This document shows, piece by piece, positions 1-5,416 of a stretch of DNA of 5,416 nucleotides; the first letter of the stretch is position 1, and each line of letters opens with the position of its first letter. Location of the stretch: assembly GCA_023246565.1 (NCBI GenBank), contig JAHFIE010000004.1, positions 1 through 5,416 on the forward strand, read 5' to 3'. Position numbers and translations under genes: made by a program. The notes under the pieces were generated by a model, which was not told the DNA's origin, did no database searches, and saw only the letters and a program-made list of their open reading frames with translations. This DNA comes from Candidatus Magasanikiibacteriota bacterium. GTDB taxonomy: Bacteria > Patescibacteriota > Patescibacteriia > Magasanikbacterales > UBA922.

Positions 1-165
1 ACAGGCCAAAGTTAAAATTAATGAAGAGCGTGATGTTGTAATGCAGGGCGTGAAAGTAGAAATCGCTGGTTTGGTTGCCACGGCCACGGAAAAATTCTGC
101 GCGAAAAATTAGATGACAAAAAAGACCAGAAATTAATCAGTGACACGCTCAAATCATTGGAGTAA
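1..165 (+). CDS. atpF: F1Fo ATP synthase subunit b, C-terminal end (partial at left edge, frameshifted)
   Basis: Subunit b forms the peripheral stalk that ties the membrane sector to the delta/alpha head and stops the head turning with the rotor. From base 2 the reading is charged and helical (NEERDVVMQGVKVEIAGLVA, then TATEK). The family-typical ending then continues in another frame from base 94 (ILREKLDDKKDQ and so on) to TAA at 163-165. The frames join only if one base is added to the five-A run at 90-94. Read literally, the protein ends at TAG 110-112 as TEKFCAKN, losing the last 23 residues, the part that contacts delta. Position directly before atpH and the helical C-terminal sequence identify the gene. 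A sequencing or assembly error, or a fresh mutation, is the simplest cause. The start and the membrane helix lie outside the window. Confidence 0.85.
159..162 (+). promoter_or_regulatory. Shine-Dalgarno site of atpH
   Basis: GGAG lies in the last sense codons of atpF, four bases before the ATG at 167. It is the only clear purine-rich ribosome binding site in the window. It supports ATG 167 rather than the in-frame GTG at 140 as the atpH start, and it suggests translational coupling with atpF. Confidence 0.6.
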
Positions 166-166
166 T

Positions 167-559
167 ATGCCGAAATTGTTACCAGGCCAATACGCAAAAA
201 TTCTGTATGCCGTGACGAACGAAGCCAAGGATATTCCGGCTGCGGTAACTTCATTTGCCAAATTTTTGAAACGCCGGCGTGCAACGAAAAAATTACCGAT
301 CATTATTACTGAATTTTTAAATTTGGTACGTGAAAAACAGGGGATATTGAATGTAAAAGTTACGACCGCGCGAGTAATGTCGGAAAATAAAATAGTTGAA
401 TTGGTTAAGAAAATATTTGATTCTGATGTTGCGCTAGAAACTCACATTGATGAAGGAATTGTCGGTGGAATAATTCTGGAAACCAATACCCACCGTTATG
501 ATGCCACTGTTAAAAATCAATTATTACAATTATCTAATCATTTATCTCAAAAAAAATAA
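167..559 (+). CDS. atpH: F1Fo ATP synthase subunit delta (short form)
   Basis: Delta (OSCP in mitochondria) sits on top of the F1 head and joins it to the b stalk. I place the start at ATG 167 (MPKLLPGQYAKILYAV), one base after the atpF stop and just after a GGAG site; an in-frame GTG at 140 would overlap atpF and add residues foreign to the family. The protein has 130 residues, against about 175-180 in E. coli-type delta. The C-terminal part matches the family: a beta/alpha segment (VKVTTARVMSENKIVELVKK) and the delta/OSCP signature region around HIDEGIVGGIILETNTHRYD, followed by a last amphipathic helix (QLLQLSNHL). The missing length is in the N-terminal helical bundle, which normally binds the alpha N-termini. 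I see no frame break within the gene, so the short length appears genuine. Likely co-transcribed with atpF and atpA. Confidence 0.92.
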   Translation: MPKLLPGQYAKILYAVTNEAKDIPAAVTSFAKFLKRRRATKKLPIIITEFLNLVREKQGILNVKVTTARVMSENKIVELVKKIFDSDVALETHIDEGIVGGIILETNTHRYDATVKNQLLQLSNHLSQKK

Positions 560-568
560 TGAACTTGT

Positions 569-2059
569 ATGTCATATACTGATTCAGTCATTGCATCCTT
601 GAAAAAAAATTTGGAATCATTTGCACCAGGTACTACGGTAGAAGAAGTAGGAACGGTTATTGAAGTTGGAGATGGTATCGCGCGTTTAACCGGACTTACA
701 AATTGTCAGGCCCAAGAAATGATTGCGTTTAATGATGGCACGATTGGTGTTGCCTTGAACTTAGAAGAAGAAACCGTGGGCGCGATTATTTTGGGAGATT
801 ATAAAAAAATTAAAGAGGGCGACACCGTCAAACGCACGGGAAAAATTATGTCCGTGCCTGTTGGCGACGCCATGATTGGCCGCGTGGTGAACGCGCTCGG
901 CGAACCGATTGATGGTCGCGGTGCCATTAAAACCAAAGATGTTTACCCGATTGAACGCGTGGCACCGGGGGTGATTACGCGTGAGCCGGTTAATCGCCCG
1001 ATGCAAACCGGTATCAAAGCAATTGACGCGCTCATCCCAGTCGGTCGTGGCCAGCGTGAACTTATTATCGGTGACCGGCAAACCGGTAAAACTGCGGTTG
1101 CCATTGATGCAATCATCAATCAAAAAGGCCAAAACATGATTTGTGTGTACGTTGCGGTTGGTCAAAAAGAATCGAAAGTCGCGCGTTTGGTCGCAAAATT
1201 AAAAGAAGCCGGTGCGATGGACTATACGGTCGTCGTGGTGGCGGGTGCGTCTGAACCAGCGCCAATGTCGTACCTCGCGCCGTACTCTGGTGTTACGATG
1301 GCTGAATATTTTGCCGACAAAGGCCAGGACGTTCTCATTATTTACGATGATTTGACCAAACAAGCTTGGGCTTATCGTGAGATGTCGCTCTTGCTCCGCC
1401 GTCCACCAGGTCGTGAAGCGTATCCCGGTGATGTTTTTTATCTCCATTCTCGCTTGCTTGAACGCGCCTGTAATTTAAATAAAGAACATGGTGGTGGATC
1501 AATTACTGCTTTGCCGATTATTGAAACGCAGGCCGGAGATATTTCCGCATACATTCCGACGAACGTGATTTCCATTACTGACGGCCAAATTTTTTTGGAA
1601 ACAGATTTGTTTTACCGCGGTATTCGTCCGGCTTTGAACGTTGGTTTGTCTGTTTCTCGTGTCGGTGGTTCAGCCCAAATTAAACCCATGAAAAAAGTCG
1701 CCGGTAGTATGAAGCTGGCCTTGGCCCAATTCCGTGAACTCGAAGCGTTCGCGCAATTTTCCAGTGATTTGGATGCTGACACCAAAAAACAAATTGAACG
1801 CGGCCGTCGCATCACTGAACTACTGAAACAACCACAATTTTCACCAATGCCCGTGGCGCAACAAGTCGCGGTCATTTACGCGGTCAATAACGGTTTTTTT
1901 GACGCGACGGAAATTACTGACATTACCGCCAAACAAAATGCGTTTGTGGAATTTTTACAGAATAGTAAAAGCGCATTACTCGAAAAAATTGCGAGTGGGG
2001 ATTGGAGTGAAGAAACAGAAAAGGGAGTTAAAGAAGTGTGTACTGAATTTTTTGCTTAA
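569..2059 (+). CDS. atpA: F1Fo ATP synthase subunit alpha
   Basis: Alpha forms the F1 hexamer with beta; its nucleotide sites are regulatory, and it supplies an arginine to the catalytic sites at the interface. The protein has 496 residues, close to the usual 500-513. An N-terminal helix (about 4-17) that can bind delta is followed by the beta-barrel (about 24-92; VEEVGTVIEVGDGIARLTGL). The Walker A loop is GDRQTGKT (168-175) and the Walker B strand is VLIIYDD (255-261). The alpha/beta family signature PALNVGLSVS (354-363) precedes the arginine finger R364 in SRVGGSAQ. A helical C-terminal domain begins near 375. ATG 569 gives the expected N-terminus. No Shine-Dalgarno motif is visible in front; the ATG sits in the context TTGTATG, nine bases after the atpH stop. 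All key residues are present, so it should be functional. Confidence 0.99.
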   Translation: MSYTDSVIASLKKNLESFAPGTTVEEVGTVIEVGDGIARLTGLTNCQAQEMIAFNDGTIGVALNLEEETVGAIILGDYKKIKEGDTVKRTGKIMSVPVGDAMIGRVVNALGEPIDGRGAIKTKDVYPIERVAPGVITREPVNRPMQTGIKAIDALIPVGRGQRELIIGDRQTGKTAVAIDAIINQKGQNMICVYVAVGQKESKVARLVAKLKEAGAMDYTVVVVAGASEPAPMSYLAPYSGVTMAEYFADKGQDVLIIYDDLTKQAWAYREMSLLLRRPPGREAYPGDVFYLHSRLLERACNLNKEHGGGSITALPIIETQAGDISAYIPTNVISITDGQIFLETDLFYRGIRPALNVGLSVSRVGGSAQIKPMKKVAGSMKLALAQFRELEAFAQFSSDLDADTKKQIERGRRITELLKQPQFSPMPVAQQVAVIYAVNNGFFDATEITDITAKQNAFVEFLQNSKSALLEKIASGDWSEETEKGVKEVCTEFFA

Positions 2060-2077
2060 GTTAAGTTTTAGTTTTTT

Positions 2078-2770
2078 ATGGAAAATTTATCTTTCTTTAA
2101 AGAAAAAAAATGGTTGTTGGGGGCATTAGCTGGTGCTTTTGTTATCCTTGTCGTTGGTTTATTTTCTAAATCACAACTAAGGATTGAAACTTTGGAGAGA
2201 GATAATGCTAGTCTTAAAAATGAAATCTCCGTGTTAAAAAATACAAACCTACAATTAAAAGAAGAAAATAGTGCCCAAAAGTATACCTTGAAAAAATCTA
2301 CTGAAATGAATAATTTATCGGGGAAAATGGTCACTTATGTAAATAATCAGGTTGGTTTTTCTTTTAAATACCCGTCCGAATGGGGAGAAGTTAAAACCAC
2401 TTTTGATGATCATATTTTTGGAGATTTTACAAAAAATATCTTAATTGGTTTTGCAATAAATGATCCACAAGTAAAAGAGGAAGGTAGGGAGACTGGTTTT
2501 TTTGATTACACTCATAGCGAAGCATCGATGACAGAGGCGGATAAGGGATTAAATAAAATTAAGGAATTTTATATTGGTAACGTACGGGTTCGTATCTTCC
2601 GCGGTTCTGGTGAATCCGAACCGGGGGGTAATAGACTTTCTAGTGGTTTGCTCGGTGCTTTAGTTGATCTCCCGTATTCACGTTTTCACGGAATTGCTTT
2701 TGAGGCTCAGGATTCGGTAGGAGTTGAAAATCTTGAAAAGGTTTTGCGAACCATTAAATTAACAAAGTAG
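2078..2770 (+). CDS. Membrane-anchored coiled-coil protein with PsbP-like C-terminal domain, function unknown
   Basis: I do not recognise this as any ATP synthase subunit. Residues 8-11 are basic (KEKK) and precede a hydrophobic helix at about 12-30 (LLGALAGAFVILVVGLF). By the positive-inside rule the rest should face outside the cytoplasm. There is no lipobox cysteine. Residues 36-64 form a regular leucine zipper, with leucines at 39, 46, 53 and 60. Residues about 85-228 look like a compact beta-rich domain. It opens with NNQVGFSFKYPSEW, a pattern typical of PsbP-like domains, and closes with LEKVLRTIKL, also typical. That family link is from motif memory and is tentative. The gene stands between alpha and gamma, 18 bases after atpA and 26 before atpG, so it is probably co-transcribed. 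It is A+T-rich: 17 of 60 bases at 2161-2220 are G or C, against 35 of 60 at 841-900. No Shine-Dalgarno site is seen; two TAG stops in tandem end it. It may be a late insertion. Confidence 0.85.
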   Translation: MENLSFFKEKKWLLGALAGAFVILVVGLFSKSQLRIETLERDNASLKNEISVLKNTNLQLKEENSAQKYTLKKSTEMNNLSGKMVTYVNNQVGFSFKYPSEWGEVKTTFDDHIFGDFTKNILIGFAINDPQVKEEGRETGFFDYTHSEASMTEADKGLNKIKEFYIGNVRVRIFRGSGESEPGGNRLSSGLLGALVDLPYSRFHGIAFEAQDSVGVENLEKVLRTIKLTK

Positions 2771-2796
2771 TAGATTCAAGATATTTTATTCATTGT

Positions 2797-3741
2797 ATGG
2801 CCGTTAATACCAAAGCAATCAAACAACGCATCCGTTCGGTCAAGAACACCAAAAAAATGACGAAAGCCATGGAAATGGTGTCGGCCGCGAAGATGCGCAA
2901 AGCCGTGCAGGGCGCGCTTGCCACGCGTATGTTTGCCACGCTCGCGCGTGAGTTACTGGAACAATTGGCTAGCGGCAATAAACCAACGTCGCCGCTGTTG
3001 GAAGAACGGCCAGTGTCGCGTCTGCTCGTGATTTTAATCAGTTCCAATCGCGGTTTGTGCGGCAGTTTTAACGCCAACATTTTTAAACGCGCCTGGCAAA
3101 TTTTGCAGGATAAAACGAATGTCAGCAAGCACCGCGGATTTGACGGCAAAGAAATTATTCCACAGAGTGACGTGGCGATTGATATTATTGGCGTAGGTAA
3201 AAAGAGCGCTAGTTTTGCTAAGCGTCATAATTATCCGCTCATCGCGGCGTTTGATCATTTGAGCGAGCGCCCGGCGTTTGAAGATATTTTAGCCATCAGT
3301 GGAATGGCGCGCAAAGCTTTTACGGAAAAAACGTATGATAAAGTTATTGTAATGTACACGCAATACAATTCCAGTTTGTCGCAAACCGTCAAAGCACGCC
3401 AGTTATTGCCCGTGTCACCGCATGATTTGGAAAAGATGTTGGTAGTTGGGGACAAGGTGGAAGAAGTTCCTGCACTCAAACAAAATGGTTATTTGTTTGA
3501 ACCGAATCAAAATGCGATTATTGACACGATTGTACCGCGCCTGGTCGATATTCAAGTATACCAAGCCATTTTGGAATCCTCGGCCAGCGAACATAGTACA
3601 CGCATGATTGCTATGAAGAATGCGAGCAGTTCGGCAGGGGATATGATTAACGGATTAACTTTGGAATTTAACAAAGCTCGACAGGCAGCGATTACGCAAG
3701 AAATTGCGGAAATTGCGGGTGGTGCCGCGGCATTGGAATAA
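2797..3741 (+). CDS. atpG: F1Fo ATP synthase subunit gamma
   Basis: Gamma is the central shaft whose rotation drives the conformational changes in beta. The N-terminal helix is classical (TKAIKQRIRSVKNTKKMTKA, then MEMVSAAKMRK, residues 5-35). The Rossmann-like middle begins at about 75 with LLVILISSNRGLCGSFN. The C-terminal helix ends with the gamma signature ITQEIAEIAGGAAA (299-312). At 314 residues it is longer than the usual 286-300. Compared with E. coli gamma from memory, the extra length falls at about 107-123 (after WQILQDK) and about 208-229 (after LLPVSP). ATG 2797 gives the expected N-terminus. No Shine-Dalgarno motif is visible; the start context TTGTATG matches that of atpA. G+C content returns here to the level of the other atp genes, unlike the preceding gene. 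Confidence 0.98.
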   Translation: MAVNTKAIKQRIRSVKNTKKMTKAMEMVSAAKMRKAVQGALATRMFATLARELLEQLASGNKPTSPLLEERPVSRLLVILISSNRGLCGSFNANIFKRAWQILQDKTNVSKHRGFDGKEIIPQSDVAIDIIGVGKKSASFAKRHNYPLIAAFDHLSERPAFEDILAISGMARKAFTEKTYDKVIVMYTQYNSSLSQTVKARQLLPVSPHDLEKMLVVGDKVEEVPALKQNGYLFEPNQNAIIDTIVPRLVDIQVYQAILESSASEHSTRMIAMKNASSSAGDMINGLTLEFNKARQAAITQEIAEIAGGAAALE

Positions 3742-3780
3742 AAAACAAGATGGTTTAACCTATTATTTCGTCTATCCCTC

Positions 3781-3858
3781 TGTCATTCTGGCGAAAGCCA
3801 GAATCCAGTAGTTATCAATTCAATTTAATTCTGGATTCTGGCTTTCGCCAGAATGACA
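3781..3858. repeat. Perfect 28-base inverted repeat with hairpins nested in each arm
   Basis: The left arm (3781-3808) and right arm (3831-3858) are exact reverse complements over 28 bases, separated by a 22-base A+T-rich spacer. The match stops at both ends of the arms. Each arm is itself palindromic: ATTCTGGC, GAAA, GCCAGAAT at 3785-3804, and the mirror with TTTC in the loop at 3835-3854. The unit resembles the widespread dispersed repeats of the form ATTCC-stem-GAAA-stem-GGAAT followed by CCAG, such as the dRS3 repeats of Neisseria; this link is from memory. Two such units in opposite orientation make a small MITE-like block. In RNA it could form one long stem or two small hairpins. No T run follows, so it does not look like an intrinsic terminator, and the operon continues past it. 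Confidence 0.93.
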
Positions 3859-3874
3859 TACTTTCAGTTATCAA
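3810..3874. repeat. 9-base direct repeat AGTTATCAA flanking the right palindromic unit
   Basis: AGTTATCAA occurs at 3810-3818, in the spacer between the repeat arms, and again at 3866-3874, after the right arm. The two copies bracket the right unit at distances of 12 and 7 bases. They could be a relic of insertion or duplication of that unit, or chance in A+T-rich DNA. They do not abut the arms, so a plain target-site duplication is not shown. Confidence 0.4.
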
Positions 3875-3882
3875 ATTATTTT

Positions 3883-5268
3883 ATGAAAAAAAACATTGGT
3901 ACAATTTCACAAATCATCGGTGTCGTTGTGGACGTTCATTTTCCCGAAAACTTGCCGGCCATTTATAATGCGCTGGAATTAAAAAAGGAAAATGGCGATT
4001 CGCTCATTTTTGAAGTGCAACAACATTTGGGTGGCAACACGGTGCGCGCGATTTCCATGGGCGCGACTGATGGTGTGGCTCGCGGAGTAGAAGTAATGGA
4101 TTTAGGCGCGCCGATTTCCGTGCCAGTTGGCGAAGTCACCCTTGGTCGCATGTTCAATGTTGTTGGTGACGCGATTGATGGAAAAGAAAACCCCAAGAAA
4201 ACAAAGTTATATCCAATTCACCGTCCTGCTCCAGATTTTAAATCCCAATCACAAAAAACTGAAATTTTGGAAACGGGTATTAAAGTTATTGACCTGCTTT
4301 GTCCGTTCTTGAAAGGTGGAAAAGTTGGTTTGTTTGGTGGCGCGGGGGTAGGTAAAACCGTTATCATCCAAGAATTGATTCGTAATATTGCTCAAGAACA
4401 CGGTGGTTATTCCATGTTTGCGGGGGTAGGTGAACGCACGCGTGAAGGTAATGATTTGTATCGCGAAATGGAAGAGTCGGGCGTGCTCGCCAAAACCGCT
4501 TTGGTCTTTGGTCAAATGAATGAACCACCCGGAGCCCGCGCTCGCGTGGCTTTGACCGCACTTGCCATGGCAGAATATTTCCGTGATGAAGAAGGCCGCG
4601 ACCTCCTCTTATTCGTCGATAATATTTTCCGTTTCACCCAAGCCGGTTCTGAAGTTTCGGCTTTGCTTGGCCGTATGCCTTCGGCCGTCGGTTATCAACC
4701 AACACTCGCGACTGAAATGGGTGCCCTGCAAGAACGCATTACTTCCACAGACAAAGGTTCCATTACTTCTGTTCAAGCCGTGTATGTTCCTGCTGATGAC
4801 TTGACTGACCCTGCCCCAGCCACGACGTTCGCGCACTTAGACTCAACCGTGGTATTGAACCGTGCTTTATCTGAATTGGGAATTTACCCGGCTGTTGATC
4901 CACTTGATTCAACCTCTACCATGCTTGATCCGCAAATTGTGGGTGAAGAACATTACAAAGTCGCGCGTGATGTGCAGAAAGTTTTACAACGCTACCGCGA
5001 TTTGCAAGATATTATCGCGATTCTGGGTATGGAAGAATTGTCTGACGAAGATAAACTCACGGTCTCACGTGCTCGCAAAATTCAGCGCTTCTTGTCCCAG
5101 CCATTCTTTGTAGCTGAACAATTTACCGGAATGTCGGGTAAATATGTCCCCGTCGCCGAAACCGTTCGCGGCTTCAAAGAAATTTTAGAAGGCAAACACG
5201 ATGAAAAATCCGAGAGTGCCTTTTATTTGAAAGGTGGAATTGAAGAAGTCACGAGCAAAAGCGCCTAA
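3883..5268 (+). CDS. atpD: F1Fo ATP synthase subunit beta (catalytic)
   Basis: Beta carries the catalytic sites that join ADP and phosphate. I choose ATG 3883 (MKKNIGTISQIIGVVVDVHF), which matches the family N-terminus and gives 461 residues, the usual length. An in-frame ATG at 3853 lies inside the inverted-repeat arm and would add ten unrelated residues. The Walker A loop is GGAGVGKT (152-159). The catalytic glutamate is E184 in GVGERTREGNDLYREM (181-196). The Walker B strand is LLLFVDNIFRF (241-251). The adenine-stacking Y335 lies just before the family signature PAVDPLDSTS (336-345). The DELSEED lever appears as EELSDED (384-390). All key residues are present. No Shine-Dalgarno motif precedes the start; upstream is A+T-rich sequence, with the repeat ending 24 bases before the ATG. 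The stop is five bases before atpC. Confidence 0.99.
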   Translation: MKKNIGTISQIIGVVVDVHFPENLPAIYNALELKKENGDSLIFEVQQHLGGNTVRAISMGATDGVARGVEVMDLGAPISVPVGEVTLGRMFNVVGDAIDGKENPKKTKLYPIHRPAPDFKSQSQKTEILETGIKVIDLLCPFLKGGKVGLFGGAGVGKTVIIQELIRNIAQEHGGYSMFAGVGERTREGNDLYREMEESGVLAKTALVFGQMNEPPGARARVALTALAMAEYFRDEEGRDLLLFVDNIFRFTQAGSEVSALLGRMPSAVGYQPTLATEMGALQERITSTDKGSITSVQAVYVPADDLTDPAPATTFAHLDSTVVLNRALSELGIYPAVDPLDSTSTMLDPQIVGEEHYKVARDVQKVLQRYRDLQDIIAILGMEELSDEDKLTVSRARKIQRFLSQPFFVAEQFTGMSGKYVPVAETVRGFKEILEGKHDEKSESAFYLKGGIEEVTSKSA

Positions 5269-5273
5269 AATTT

Positions 5274-5416
5274 ATGATACTATCCTTTAATCTCACCATT
5301 GTCAGTCCGGACGGTCCGACATTTACTGGTGAAGTAGAGTCGGTTAGTTTGCCAACGACCATGGGTGAAATTACGGTGTTGCCGCATCATGTTCCGTTGA
5401 TTGCAGTCTTAGCTCC
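5274..5416 (+). CDS. atpC: F1Fo ATP synthase subunit epsilon, N-terminal part (cut by right edge)
   Basis: Epsilon binds the foot of gamma, links it to the c ring, and in many bacteria inhibits ATP hydrolysis through its C-terminal helices. The 47 complete codons read MILSFNLTIVSPDGPTFTGE and continue with EVESVSLPTTMGEITVLPHH, then VPLIAVLA. This is the classical start of the N-terminal beta-sandwich domain, with the conserved G-E-I-T-V-L-P-H-H stretch. ATG 5274 follows the atpD stop by five bases, as usual for this gene pair. No Shine-Dalgarno motif is evident, so translation may be coupled to atpD. Whether the inhibitory C-terminal helices are present cannot be seen. Confidence 0.96.
   Translation, partial: MILSFNLTIVSPDGPTFTGEVESVSLPTTMGEITVLPHHVPLIAVLA

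Noticed and set aside
140..166. GTG at 140 as an upstream start of atpH
   Set aside because: It would overlap the end of atpF and add nine residues unlike the family; ATG 167 has a GGAG site and the expected N-terminus.
761..1165. Minus-strand open frames opposite atpA, atpG and atpD
   Set aside because: They lie wholly opposite conserved genes, their products are of low complexity or unlike known proteins, and no start signals support them.
3781..3858. The inverted repeat as an intrinsic terminator after atpG
   Set aside because: No T run follows the stem, and atpD and atpC of the same operon continue on the same strand without a recognisable promoter.
3781..3858. CRISPR array
   Set aside because: There are only two copies, in inverted orientation, with one short spacer; this is a palindromic repeat pair.
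3853..3882. ATG at 3853 as the atpD start
   Set aside because: It lies inside the right arm of the inverted repeat and adds ten residues with no match to beta N-termini; ATG 3883 begins the conserved sequence.
3742..3882. A separate promoter for atpD in the gap after atpG
   Set aside because: TATTAT near 3760 resembles a -10 box, but I find no convincing -35 partner at the right distance; A+T-rich DNA gives such boxes by chance.
569..5268. Alternative genetic code with TGA as a sense codon
   Set aside because: No in-frame TGA occurs in any gene, glycines use GGN codons, and all visible stops are TAA or TAG, so there is no evidence of recoding.

Overview
The window is a stretch of a bacterial F-type (F1Fo) ATP synthase operon. 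All genes lie on the + strand, in the classical order b (atpF, 3' end only), delta (atpH), alpha (atpA), gamma (atpG), beta (atpD) and epsilon (atpC, 5' end only). The genes are tightly packed, with gaps of 1 to about 140 bases. No promoter or intrinsic terminator is visible, so the whole stretch is probably one transcript that starts upstream and ends downstream of the window.

Region by region. Bases 1-165 hold the C-terminal end of subunit b, with an apparent one-base deletion in an A run (90-94) that breaks its frame. Bases 167-559 encode an unusually short delta subunit. Bases 569-2059 encode a complete alpha subunit with all nucleotide-binding motifs. Bases 2078-2770 encode a 230-residue protein that is not an ATP synthase subunit. 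It has an N-terminal membrane helix, a regular leucine-zipper coiled coil and a C-terminal domain resembling PsbP-like domains, and it is locally much richer in A+T than its neighbours. Bases 2797-3741 encode a gamma subunit with two extra loops. Bases 3742-3882 are non-coding and carry a perfect 28-base inverted repeat, each arm of which is itself a small hairpin. Bases 3883-5268 encode a complete catalytic beta subunit. Bases 5274-5416 encode the start of epsilon.

The subunits work together as the peripheral stalk (b, delta), catalytic head (alpha, beta) and rotor shaft (gamma, epsilon) of the enzyme that makes ATP from an ion gradient. The ion specificity lies in subunits a and c, which are not in the window. 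The intruding membrane protein has no evident role in this machine.

Organism: the short delta, the PsbP-like membrane protein inside the operon, the sparse Shine-Dalgarno signals and the intergenic palindromic repeat suggest an uncultured small-genome bacterium, perhaps a member of the Patescibacteria (Candidate Phyla Radiation). This is an impression, not a demonstration. The standard bacterial code fits: stops are TAA or TAG and no in-frame TGA occurs. I see no new biological system. The points most worth checking are the atpF frameshift, the inserted gene and the nested palindrome between atpG and atpD.
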